64,000 bases of DNA from Achromobacter sp. RTa (GTDB lineage: Bacteria; Pseudomonadota; Gammaproteobacteria; Burkholderiales; Burkholderiaceae_B), in NCBI RefSeq assembly GCF_000757485.1, contig NZ_JPYO01000029.1, forward strand, positions 1-64,000, read 5' to 3'. The notes beneath the pieces were generated by a model. The model was given only the letters and a program-made list of their open reading frames with translations. It had not been told where the DNA came from and ran no database searches. Shown here one piece after another: positions 42,037-50,044 of the stretch (the first letter of the stretch is position 1; each line of letters begins with the position of its first letter). Both the position numbers and the translations under genes were made by a program.

Positions 42037-42261
42037 ATGTTCCCTGAATACCGCCAACTCATCACCCGCCTGAAATCCGAGAACGCGCACTTCTCCGCGC
42101 TTTTCCAGCGTCACAACGACCTGGACCAGGAAATCAAGAATATGGAGGCCGGCATTCAGCCAGCCTCCGGCAACGAGGTCGAAGTGCTCAAGAAGGAAAA
42201 GCTGCAACTGAAGGACAAGCTGTACGGCATTTTGCGCGCGGCGGACCAGGGCAGCAGTTGA
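42037..42261 (+). CDS. YdcH/DUF465 family protein
   Basis: 74 residues, a short helical hairpin. YRQLITRLKSENAHFSALFQRHNDLDQEIKNME is the first coiled-coil helix and EVEVLKKEKLQLKDKLYGIL the second; this is the DUF465/YdcH pattern. The biological role is not known. It is convergent with the Bug receptor gene, the stops being six bases apart. Confidence 0.87.
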   Translation: MFPEYRQLITRLKSENAHFSALFQRHNDLDQEIKNMEAGIQPASGNEVEVLKKEKLQLKDKLYGILRAADQGSS

Positions 42262-42267
42262 GCCCGG

Positions 42268-43254
42268 CTACATCAGTTCCAATCCTGCTCCCTTGACGAC
42301 CGTGGCGTATTTCGCCATCTCCGAGCGGAAATACGCCACCGTCTGTTCCGGCGGCATCAGCACGATCCTGTTGTTCTGCACCGCCATCGCCTGCTTGACC
42401 TCGGGCGAATTGAATGCGCGATCCAGCGCGCCATAGATGCGGCGCACCTCGGCGGCCGGCAGCTTGGCCGGGCCCGCCGCGGCGAACCACCCGCCTATTT
42501 CGTAATCCCGCAAGCCCTGTTCGCGCAGGGTGGGCAGGTCCGGCAGCGCCGTCATGCGCTCGCCGCCGCATGCACCCAGCGCCTTCAAGGCGCCGCTTTT
42601 CACCTGCGGCAGAACCGAAGGCAGGGACAAGACGCCGAAATCCACCTGCCCGCTCATCAGGTCCGCCATCATCGGTCCGACGCCCTTGTACGGGATATGC
42701 CGGGCTTTGACGCCCGCCTGCTGCACGTACATTTCCGCGGCCAGGTGCAGGATGGTGCCGTTGCCCGACGATGCGTAGTTATAGCGGCCCGGCTGCCGGC
42801 GCAGCAGCTCGGTCAGCGCCCGGATGTCTTGCGCCGGTATCTTCTGCGGATTCGCCACCAGCAGAAAGGGCGTCATCCCCACCATGCTGATCGGCGTGAT
42901 GTCCGCCAGCGGATCGAAAGGCAGGGACTTGTACACGCTGGGGAAAATGACGTGGTTGTTCGACAGCATGGAAAGGGTGTAGCCGTCGGGCGCGGAACGC
43001 ACCAGCGCCGACGTGCCGACGATGCCGCCCGCTCCGGGCTGGTTCTCGACCACCACCGTATGGCCCAGGGCGGCCGAAAGGGCCGGCCCCGCCGAGCGGG
43101 TGATCGTATCCACGCCGGAGCCCACGCCCACCGGCAGGATGAATTTCACGGGCCGGTCGCCCTGCGCCCACGACAGGCCCGGCGCGGCCAGCATCGCTGC
43201 CCCGAACGCGCCCAGCATCCTTCTGCGGCTCCAACCCGCGCCTTGCTTGCCCAT
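42268..43254 (-). CDS. Bug-family (TctC-like) tripartite tricarboxylate transporter solute receptor
   Basis: 328 residues, periplasmic. The N-terminus (SRRRMLGAFGAAMLAAPGLSWAQ) has a twin-arginine-like motif and a Sec-like cleavage site. The mature part carries the Bug motifs VKFILPVGVGSGVDTITRSAGPALSAALG and VVVENQPGAGGIVGTSALVRSAPDGYTL. Bug proteins bind carboxylates and are greatly expanded in Bordetella and related genera. No TctA/TctB membrane genes are present here, as usual for orphan Bug genes. It lies downstream of the CaiB-type CoA-transferase and HMG-CoA-lyase-like genes, so it may bring in their substrate. Confidence 0.9.
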   Translation of the reverse strand: MGKQGAGWSRRRMLGAFGAAMLAAPGLSWAQGDRPVKFILPVGVGSGVDTITRSAGPALSAALGHTVVVENQPGAGGIVGTSALVRSAPDGYTLSMLSNNHVIFPSVYKSLPFDPLADITPISMVGMTPFLLVANPQKIPAQDIRALTELLRRQPGRYNYASSGNGTILHLAAEMYVQQAGVKARHIPYKGVGPMMADLMSGQVDFGVLSLPSVLPQVKSGALKALGACGGERMTALPDLPTLREQGLRDYEIGGWFAAAGPAKLPAAEVRRIYGALDRAFNSPEVKQAMAVQNNRIVLMPPEQTVAYFRSEMAKYATVVKGAGLELM

Positions 43255-43335
43255 GTCTGTCTCCTTTCTGTCTTATTTTGCCGCCCGCATCCGCGGTGCG
43301 CTTCCCTTTGCGGATCCCGTCGGGGATCCAATGCG

Positions 43336-44559
43336 TCACGCCGCCGCGCCCTGCGCCCGCAACGCGGCGATTTCGGCCGCCGCATAGCCCAGGCTCTCCA
43401 GCAACTCGTCGGTGTCGGCGCCCAGCACGGGGGGGTGCTGCCTGACCCCGAGGCGCTCGCCGTCCATCATCAGCGGGAACAAGGCCGCGCCCGCCATCTG
43501 CCCTGCCCGTTCGCCATCCGGCAAGCGGATGTCCGCCAGCCCGCCGGTGGCGCGCAGGTGCGGATCGTCATACAGCTCTTCCGGCTTGACGATGGGGGCG
43601 AACGGCAGACCGATGCGCTCGAACACGCTCGCCAGCTCGGCCGCGCCGCGCGGCGCCAGGCGCTTGCGCAACTCGGGCAGCAGCGTCGGCCGCATGCGCA
43701 CGCGGTCATTGTTCGTCGCCAAACCGGGATCCAGCTTCAGATCGTCGAACCCGAAGGCATCGCAGAAGGTCTGCCATTGCGAATCGCTGACTGCCGCCAG
43801 GAATATCTGTTCGCCGTCCCTGACGGTGAACACGTCATACAGGGCCCAGGCCGACACCCGCTCCGGCATCGGCGCGGAAGGCTGGCCCGTGATCGCATAC
43901 TGCAGCATGTGCTGACCGACCAGGAAGACGTTGTTCTCGAACAGCGCCGACTGCACTTCCTGGCCCCGCCCGGTGATGCCGCGCTGGATCAGCGCCGCCA
44001 TCGCGCCGATCGCGCCGAACATGCCGCCCATGATGTCGTTCACGCTGGTGCCCGCGCGCACCGGGTCCCCGGGGCGCCCCGTCATGTAGGCCAGCCCGCC
44101 CATCATCTGCACCACCTCATCCAGCGCGGTGCGCATCGCGTAGGGGCCGGGCAGGAAGCCTTTGTGGCTCACATAGATGAGGCGGGGGTTGTCCCTGGAC
44201 AGGGAGGCATAATCCAGGCCATGCCTGGCCATCGTGCCGGGGCGGAAATTCTCGGCCACCACATCGGCGCTCGCCGCCAGCCGCCGCGCGGCCTCGGCGC
44301 CCGCAGCGCTGCGCAGATCCAGGGCGATGCTCTTCTTGTTGCGGTTGAACATGGGGAAGAATCCCGCCCCCACGCCCAACAGGTGCCGCGTCCGGTCGCC
44401 CTGCACCGGCTCGACCTTGATCACCTCCGCGCCCAGGTCGGCGAGCACCATCCCGCAGGTGGGCCCCATGACCATGTGGGTGAATTCGACCACGCGCAGG
44501 CCGGTCAGCGGCAGCGGGCGGGAGGATTGGGCGGAAGAAGCGTCAGGCATATTCGGCAT
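43336..44559 (-). CDS. Class III (CaiB/Frc-type) acyl-CoA transferase
   Basis: 407 residues, the usual family length. It shows LPLTGLRVVEFTHMVMGPTCGMVLADLGAEVIKVEPVQGDRTR at the N-terminus, NFRPGTMARHGLDY, the catalytic Asp in AGTSVNDIMGGMFGAIGAMAAL, and the C-terminal PFAPIVKPEELYDDPHLRATG. These enzymes move CoA from a donor acyl-CoA to a carboxylate. The start at 44559 is tentative; an ATG nine bases on is equally possible. It lies 31 bp downstream of the HMG-CoA-lyase-like gene and upstream of the Bug gene, which suggests activation of an imported hydroxy-dicarboxylate before cleavage. Confidence 0.9.
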   Translation of the reverse strand: MPNMPDASSAQSSRPLPLTGLRVVEFTHMVMGPTCGMVLADLGAEVIKVEPVQGDRTRHLLGVGAGFFPMFNRNKKSIALDLRSAAGAEAARRLAASADVVAENFRPGTMARHGLDYASLSRDNPRLIYVSHKGFLPGPYAMRTALDEVVQMMGGLAYMTGRPGDPVRAGTSVNDIMGGMFGAIGAMAALIQRGITGRGQEVQSALFENNVFLVGQHMLQYAITGQPSAPMPERVSAWALYDVFTVRDGEQIFLAAVSDSQWQTFCDAFGFDDLKLDPGLATNNDRVRMRPTLLPELRKRLAPRGAAELASVFERIGLPFAPIVKPEELYDDPHLRATGGLADIRLPDGERAGQMAGAALFPLMMDGERLGVRQHPPVLGADTDELLESLGYAAAEIAALRAQGAAA

Positions 44560-44590
44560 GGAACGGCTCGGGTGGAGTTCGGCGGTGCGC

Positions 44591-45544
44591 TCAGGCGGCG
44601 CGGAAACGCGGGGAGTAAGTCTTGGGCAGGCCGGCGCGCCAAAGCGCGCCATGCAAGGGCTGGCCGGGCAGCCAACGGGCCGCGGCGTCGCGCAGCGCCA
44701 GCAGGCGGTCCACGTCCACGCCGGTGCGGATGCCCATGCTCTCGAGCATGAACACCAGGTCTTCGGTGCTGACGTTGCCGCTGGCGCCCGGCGCATGCGG
44801 GCAGCCCCCGATGCCCGCCAGGCAGGCATCGAACCGCGCCACGCCGGTTTCCAGGGCCGCCAGCACATTGGCAAGCCCCAGGCCTCGCGTATCGTGGAAA
44901 TGCGCGCAACAGAGACGGTCGCCAGCGAGGCGCCGCGCCTGTCCGAACAGGCGCCGCACCGCGGCGGGATCCGCGTAGCCCACGGTGTCCGCCAGGCTCA
45001 CGCGGTCGGCCCCCGCGTCCAGCAAGTCTCCCAACAGGCGCAGCACGTCGTCCTGACGCACCTCGCCTTGCAATGTGCAGCCAAAGGCCGTGCCCACGCC
45101 GCCCTCGATCAGCATGGGCGAACCGGCGGCATCGCGCGCGGCGCGCATCTCCCGCAGCATGGCGACGGCCTCCTGCGGCGTCTTGCGCAGATTCGCCACG
45201 CTGTGGGCGTGGCTGGCAGACAGCGGCACCAACATCAAGTCCGCGCCGCTGGACAAGGCCCGTTCGGCGCCCTTCAGATTGGGCACCAGCACCGAAACGG
45301 ACAGGCCCGGCAGGCGCTTGGCATGGGCGACCAGCTCCTCCGTATCCGCCAACTGCGGCAACAGGCGGGCTGGCACGAAGGACCCCACCTCGATTTCGCG
45401 CTGCCCCGCGGCATAAGCCGCCTCCAGCCATTCGAGCTTCGTCGCGGTGGGCAGCACCATCGGCAGGCTTTGCAGGCCATCGCGCAGGCCCACTTCTCGA
45501 ACTATGGCTGCGGGGGGATAGGGAGCAAGGGAATCGGGCTGCAT
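44591..45544 (-). CDS. Hydroxymethylglutaryl-CoA lyase-like protein
   Basis: 317 residues. The HMGL-like TIM barrel shows VREVGLRDGLQSLP (metal Asp, catalytic region), the metal ligands in CCAHFHDTRGLGLANVLAAL and the lyase signature with Cys in GIGGCPHAPGASGNVSTEDL. The enzyme would cleave HMG-CoA to acetyl-CoA and acetoacetate, or a related 3-hydroxyacyl-CoA. The start ATG at 45544 lacks a clear ribosome site. It is divergent from a LysR gene with a T-N11-A palindrome between and leads the unit lyase, CoA-transferase, Bug receptor. Confidence 0.88.
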   Translation of the reverse strand: MQPDSLAPYPPAAIVREVGLRDGLQSLPMVLPTATKLEWLEAAYAAGQREIEVGSFVPARLLPQLADTEELVAHAKRLPGLSVSVLVPNLKGAERALSSGADLMLVPLSASHAHSVANLRKTPQEAVAMLREMRAARDAAGSPMLIEGGVGTAFGCTLQGEVRQDDVLRLLGDLLDAGADRVSLADTVGYADPAAVRRLFGQARRLAGDRLCCAHFHDTRGLGLANVLAALETGVARFDACLAGIGGCPHAPGASGNVSTEDLVFMLESMGIRTGVDVDRLLALRDAAARWLPGQPLHGALWRAGLPKTYSPRFRAA

Positions 45545-45624
45545 CGCGGCGTCTGGTCGGTCGGGTTGAAGCCAGTTTAGATATTCTCATTCAATGCACA
45601 AGCGCTATTAAGGAACGCTTAAAA

Positions 45625-45637
45625 TTCCAAACTGGAA
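45625..45637. promoter_or_regulatory. LysR-type operator in the HMGL/LysR spacer
   Basis: TTCC and GGAA are symmetric around five bases and form a T-N11-A LysR box (T45625 to A45637). It lies 23 bp upstream of the LysR start and 81 bp from the lyase start, in a spacer of 115 bp. Confidence 0.45.
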
Positions 45638-45659
45638 CATCACAGGAATCCACCATCCC

Positions 45660-46601
45660 ATGCGCGACCTGGACATCACGACGCTGCGCCTGTTCATTTC
45701 CGTCTGCGAGACCGGCAACATTGCACGCGCCGGCCAGCATGCCAATATCGTCGGTTCCGCCATCAGCAAGCGGCTGGCGCAGCTGGAAGACACCGTGGGC
45801 GCCAAGTTGCTGACGCGCAAGCGCCGCGGCGTCGAGCCGACCGCCGCCGGGGAAACGCTGCTGGAGCATGCGCGCGCCATCCTGGCCAGCGCGGGCCGCG
45901 TCGAGCGCGACATGGCCGCGTACGCCAGCGGCGTGAAAGGCCAGGTGCGCATTCTGGCCACCGCGTCCGTCCTGGCCGAATCGCTGGCCGAGGACATCGC
46001 CGCGTTCCTGCAGGCCGCGCCCCATCGGAATATCCGCGTCGACATGGAGGAGCGCGTCAGCCACGAGGTGGTGCGCGGCGTCAAGGAAGGCATCGCCAGC
46101 CTGGGCATCTGCTGGGACGCCGCCGATTTCCACGGACTGGACACCCGCCCCTACCGGGGCGACCGGCTTGCCGTGGTCACGGGCCCCGAACACCCCCTGG
46201 CCCGGCGCGACGAGGTCTGGTTCGAAGAAGCGCTGGAATACGAACACGTCAACATGCCCGCCGCCGGCGCCGTGCTGCGGATGCTGCAAACCGCCGCCAG
46301 CCAGAGCGGCAAACCCCTGCGGCACCGGGTGACGGTCAGCAATTTCGACTCCGCCTTTCGCGTGGTGCTAGCCGGCCTGGCGATCAGCGTGGCGCCCATG
46401 GAAGTGGCCATGCCCTATGCCCTGGCGCATGGACTGCGGGTATTGCCGCTGAAGGACCCATGGAGCCGCAGGCGCTTCGCCGTCTGCATGCGCGACGAGA
46501 AGAGCCTGCCGGCGGCGGCCGGCCTGCTGCTGGAACATCTGGCGGCGGCAGGGCGAAAGGGCTTGGATTCGGCGCAAGCGGCTTCCGGTGAAAATAATTA
46601 G
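45660..46601 (+). CDS. LysR-family regulator, probable regulator of the HMGL/CoA-transferase unit
   Basis: 313 residues. The HTH is in TGNIARAGQHANIVGSAISKRLAQLEDTVGAKLLTRKRRGVEPTAAG. The effector domain is complete and ends near LLLEHLAAAGRK. The start DLDITTLRLFISVCETGNIARAG is typical of the LysR group linked to Bug and CoA-transferase genes. It is divergent from the lyase gene. The next gene downstream (LysE/ArgO type) is 84 bp away behind an AT-rich hairpin and is probably separate. Confidence 0.88.
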   Translation: MRDLDITTLRLFISVCETGNIARAGQHANIVGSAISKRLAQLEDTVGAKLLTRKRRGVEPTAAGETLLEHARAILASAGRVERDMAAYASGVKGQVRILATASVLAESLAEDIAAFLQAAPHRNIRVDMEERVSHEVVRGVKEGIASLGICWDAADFHGLDTRPYRGDRLAVVTGPEHPLARRDEVWFEEALEYEHVNMPAAGAVLRMLQTAASQSGKPLRHRVTVSNFDSAFRVVLAGLAISVAPMEVAMPYALAHGLRVLPLKDPWSRRRFAVCMRDEKSLPAAAGLLLEHLAAAGRKGLDSAQAASGENN

Positions 46602-46685
46602 CCTGGCTAAATACAGATTAGTTTTTTTAGTTTTTCTAATTATCCCGCAGCGGCTAGCCTGTCGCCCTTTCGCACAAGGGTATCC

Positions 46686-47288
46686 ATGACGACCGCCTTT
46701 CTTCCCGGCTTCCTGCTCGGCCTGAGCCTGATCATGGCGATCGGCGCGCAGAACGCCTTCGTCCTGCGCCAGGGCCTGCGGCAGGAACACGTATTCGCCG
46801 TATGCCTGACCTGCGCCCTATCGGACGCCGTCCTGATCGGGGCGGGCGTGGCCGGGTTCGGACTGGCCGTCGCCGCCCTGCCCTGGCTGGAACCCGCCCT
46901 GCGCTACGGAGGCGCGGCATTCCTGTTCATCTATGCCGCCCGCAGCCTGAAGTCCGCGCTGAGCCGCCGCCATGACAGCCTGGCGCCATCGTCCCGGGCG
47001 ACCGCGGGGCGATGGGCCGCGCTTGCGGCCTGCCTTGCGTTCACCTGGCTCAATCCGCATGTCTACCTGGATACCGTCGTCCTGCTGGGCTCCGTATCCA
47101 GCCAGTACGACGGCCACAAGCTGGCCTTCGCGCTGGGCGCGATCTGCGCCTCGTTTGCCTTCTTCTTTGGCCTGGGCTATGGCGCGCGCCTACTTCGGCC
47201 CGTCTTTGCCAATCCCCGGGCCTGGAAGGCGCTTGACGCCTTCGTCGCCGCGGTCATGTTCATCATCGGCCTGAAGCTGCTGCTTTGA
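46686..47288 (+). CDS. LysE/ArgO-family amino acid exporter
   Basis: 200 residues with six membrane helices. The N-terminus FLPGFLLGLSLIMAIGAQNAFVLRQGLRQEHVFAVCLTCALSDAVLIGAGVAG is diagnostic for the LysE/ArgO branch, and FTWLNPHVYLDTVVLLGSV is the second conserved stretch. It exports basic amino acids such as arginine or lysine. An ArgP-type regulator is not obvious; the LysR gene upstream belongs to another cluster. The AT-rich region 46600-46660 probably holds its promoter. Confidence 0.9.
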   Translation: MTTAFLPGFLLGLSLIMAIGAQNAFVLRQGLRQEHVFAVCLTCALSDAVLIGAGVAGFGLAVAALPWLEPALRYGGAAFLFIYAARSLKSALSRRHDSLAPSSRATAGRWAALAACLAFTWLNPHVYLDTVVLLGSVSSQYDGHKLAFALGAICASFAFFFGLGYGARLLRPVFANPRAWKALDAFVAAVMFIIGLKLLL

Positions 47289-47293
47289 CCGGC

Positions 47294-47375
47294 CTGACCG
47301 CTAGCGGCGCTTACCCGCGCCCTTGCCTTCGGCCAGCCCGGCGGCCGAGGCGTTCATGTAGTCCTTCACGGTGCG
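47294..47375 (-). pseudogene. Duplicated 3' end of the BamE-like lipoprotein gene
   Basis: These 82 bases match 58754-58835 with one mismatch (T at 47311, C at 58771). In the intact gene that segment encodes the last 24-25 residues (KDYMNASAAGLAEGKGAGRRR) and the stop; here the same frame gives KDYMNASAAGLAEGKGAGKRR and stops, but the upstream sequence is unrelated to the gene. The fragment begins six bases after the LysE/ArgO stop. It is a partial copy with no start, hence a remnant. Confidence 0.85.
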
Positions 47376-47448
47376 CGCGCTTTGCCCAAGCTGCGCCAGT
47401 TGGGGTAAAAGTAGCGGCAGCCCCGCGCTCCCCGCCTGGACCACAGCC

Positions 47449-48249
47449 ATGAAGACATACTCCATGACGCAGCCCCGTTCCCTTCCCGGCCAGCCGCGGC
47501 GTTTCCAGGCGCCCGACTTCGAGGCGCTGATCGAAGCCGCCGGCGATCTCATCTATACCCTCGACTTCAAAGGGTGTTTCACCTACCTCAACCAGGCGTC
47601 CGAACAAGTGCTGGGTTATGAGCCTTGCGCCCTGCTGGGCCGCCCCTTCACCGAGATCCTGACCGCGGAGTCCGCGCTGGTCGCGACGCGCCATTACCAT
47701 CAAGGCTTGCTCGGCCAGGAACGGACGCCTTTTTTCGAAGTAGAAGCGCGCCGGCCCGACGGCAGCGTCGTGCACCTGGAAGTGCGCGCCGGCGCGCTGG
47801 TCCGGGATGGCGAGATGGTGGGCAGGCAGGGCATCGCCCGGGACATCAACGCGATCAAGGCGCTGCAGACGCTGGTGACGGAAAAGTCGCAGCGCGTGAC
47901 CCTGCTGGAAGAACGCACGCGCATCGCGATGGCCATGTATGCGCGCATCGCCGAGCTGGTCTACGCCGACCCCGGCACAGGGCCGGCGGGCGGCGAGATG
48001 CTGCAGGAAGTACAGCATGCGTTCGACCAGCTCGCGGCCCAGAAGCACGGGCTCTCCGTGGCCGACCTGCGCATCCTCGGTTTGCTGGCGCAAGGGCACT
48101 CCAACAGCGAGATCGCGGACATCATCTGCCGCAGCCCGCATACGGTCAAGGACAGCGTCAAGAAGATCATGCAGCGCCTGAACGCGAAGCGGCGCGCCGA
48201 AGCCGTGGCCTGCGCCATCAAGCTCGGCCTGATCGCTCCGCCCTCCTGA
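47449..48249 (+). CDS. PAS domain LuxR-type transcriptional regulator
   Basis: 266 residues from the ATG at 47449 (47464 is an alternative). A PAS domain (about 20-140: ALIEAAGDLIYTLDFKGCFTYLNQASEQVLGYEP and ARRPDGSVVHLEVRAG) is followed by a short coiled coil and a LuxR/NarL HTH (about 195-262: LRILGLLAQGHSNSEIADIICRSPHTVKDSVKKIMQRL). There is no receiver domain, so it is a one-component sensor regulator; PAS may bind a small ligand. It stands between the decayed fragment and the M28-like lipoprotein gene (144 bp downstream), which might be its target. Confidence 0.87.
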   Translation: MKTYSMTQPRSLPGQPRRFQAPDFEALIEAAGDLIYTLDFKGCFTYLNQASEQVLGYEPCALLGRPFTEILTAESALVATRHYHQGLLGQERTPFFEVEARRPDGSVVHLEVRAGALVRDGEMVGRQGIARDINAIKALQTLVTEKSQRVTLLEERTRIAMAMYARIAELVYADPGTGPAGGEMLQEVQHAFDQLAAQKHGLSVADLRILGLLAQGHSNSEIADIICRSPHTVKDSVKKIMQRLNAKRRAEAVACAIKLGLIAPPS

Positions 48250-48393
48250 AGGGCACAAGCGCCGCGATTCCCGCTTTCGGGGGGCCAATACCCCTCGTTG
48301 GAGGTCTGCCCCCGAGGACCGCCCGCGGGAATAATCGGCTTGTGCGCCCTCGACGGCGCGCCAGCGTAAACGACAAAGACCACGGAGACACGC

Positions 48394-49941
48394 ATGCTCT
48401 ATGCACCAGGGCGGGTATGGCGCTTGCGCCGCGCGGTGGGCGCGGCCTTGCTGATCTGCGGACTGACCGCCTGCGCCAGCGGCCGGGAGCCCCGTGCACC
48501 GGCCGGCGCGCTGCCGCCCCGGGCGGCGATAGAGGTGGACCGGACACAGTTCCATTCCGAGGCTCGCCTGCGCGCATGGCAGGAGGACCTGGACCGGCGC
48601 GGCCTGCGCGACACAGGTTCGCCCGCGCATGAAGCCTACGTCGACACGCTGCACCAGCGCCTGCGCGAAGCGGGCGTGCCGGAGCTGTACTTCGAACCGG
48701 TGACAATGACGCGCTGGGAGGCGCGGCGCTGGTCACTGGAACTAGCCGACGGCACGGACCGAATCCGGACGGCTGGGTATATCCCCTACTCCGGCAGCAC
48801 TGGCGCGCAGGGCCTGGTGGCGCCGATGCGCTACCTGTCGGCCGGCCAGCACCCGGACCGCGGCGTAGCAGGCAGCATCGTGGTGGTAGAGCTGCCCAAG
48901 CCCGCGCTGACCAGCGATTTCTTCCATGCCATGGCGCTGTACAAACACGACCCCGCCAACGCACTGCCGCCCGGCGCGCCGTATGCGCGTCCCTACCAGG
49001 TACTGGAAGTGCTGGTGCAGACGCTGGATGCGCTGCAGGCCGCTGGCGCTGCGGGCGTGGTCGCCGTCCTGGACGAGCCCGCCGATCTCGCCGCGGGCCT
49101 GTACGCCCCTTACGACCGCGAACTGCGCAAACTGCCCGGCGTATACGTGGACCGCGAGGCCGGCGCGCGCCTGAAAGCGCTGGCGGCGTCCGGCGCCCGG
49201 CTGCGCCTGGTGCTGGACGCGCAGGCCGAAGAGGTCGTCACGCGCAACCTGATCGGCATCATTCCCGGCGCCAGCAGCGAGCTGACCGTGATCAACAGCC
49301 ATACCGACGGCACCAACGGCATCGAGGACAACGGCCCCAACGCCATCGTCGACATCGCTCAGTACCTGGCCCGCCTCCCGCGCGAGGCGCTGCCCCGCAG
49401 CATCATGATCATGCTCTCCAGCGGCCACTTCGCGGGCGGCGTGGGCATACAGGGCTTCCTGGCCCGGCACCGCGAGGATGGCTTGCGTGGGCGCATCGCC
49501 AGCATCGTCACGATCGAACACCTGGGCGCCACGGAATGGCTGCCCGGGCCCGACGGCAGGTTGGCGCCGACCGGCCGCGACGAACCCGCCGCGATCTTCC
49601 TGCCCCGCATTCCCGCGTTGGTGCGCGCCGCCTCGGCCATGCTGCGCAACGCGCAGGCGGCGCCGGCCTTCGTCATGCCCCCGCTCAATCCGGACGCGGA
49701 TGGAGGCCCCAACTCGGCCTCATGGCCGGGCGAAGGCCAGTACTTCTGGGGCGGCGCCCGCCTGCCCACGCTCAACTACATCACCGGGCCGGACTACCTG
49801 CTGAATTACGGCGTCACCACGGCCGACAAGGTGGACTACGGCCGCATGCGCCGGGAGACCGCCGCCATCACGCAGCTCCTGCTGGACCTTTCGCGCGAGC
49901 CCTACGAGGCGCTGCGCGACGAGCAGCCCCCCGCTCCGTGA
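48394..49941 (+). CDS. M28 peptidase-like lipoprotein with non-canonical metal site
   Basis: 515 residues. The lipobox is LICGLTAC (lipidated Cys about residue 27). A PA-like domain (about 130-270) is inserted before the zinc-peptidase-like core. The core shows NSHTDGTNGIEDNGPNAIVDIAQYL, corresponding to the HxD and D ligands of M28, but the Glu-Glu motif that supplies the general base and a ligand is replaced by LSSGHFAGG, followed by TIEHLGATEW. The protein may bind metal differently, or lack peptidase activity. GGAGA precedes the ATG. It probably sits in the outer membrane. The acyl-CoA ligase gene follows 103 bp later. Confidence 0.8.
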   Translation: MLYAPGRVWRLRRAVGAALLICGLTACASGREPRAPAGALPPRAAIEVDRTQFHSEARLRAWQEDLDRRGLRDTGSPAHEAYVDTLHQRLREAGVPELYFEPVTMTRWEARRWSLELADGTDRIRTAGYIPYSGSTGAQGLVAPMRYLSAGQHPDRGVAGSIVVVELPKPALTSDFFHAMALYKHDPANALPPGAPYARPYQVLEVLVQTLDALQAAGAAGVVAVLDEPADLAAGLYAPYDRELRKLPGVYVDREAGARLKALAASGARLRLVLDAQAEEVVTRNLIGIIPGASSELTVINSHTDGTNGIEDNGPNAIVDIAQYLARLPREALPRSIMIMLSSGHFAGGVGIQGFLARHREDGLRGRIASIVTIEHLGATEWLPGPDGRLAPTGRDEPAAIFLPRIPALVRAASAMLRNAQAAPAFVMPPLNPDADGGPNSASWPGEGQYFWGGARLPTLNYITGPDYLLNYGVTTADKVDYGRMRRETAAITQLLLDLSREPYEALRDEQPPAP

Positions 49942-50044
49942 ACGCGCGGGCCTTCCTCGCCCGCTTCCCTGTGCAATGCCCCCGTCGGCCCCGGCGCCGC
50001 CGGCCCCGGCGCGTCTGCGCGCCGCCCACGATATGGAGCTCCAC

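Noticed and set aside
43429..43435. Run of seven G as a phase-variation tract in the CoA-transferase gene
   Set aside because: Seven G is not unusual at this GC content, and the tract encodes part of a normal PPV stretch.
42697..44751. 684-codon plus-strand frame over the Bug and CoA-transferase genes
   Set aside because: Same reason: composition typical of an antisense shadow, and the minus-strand genes are certain.
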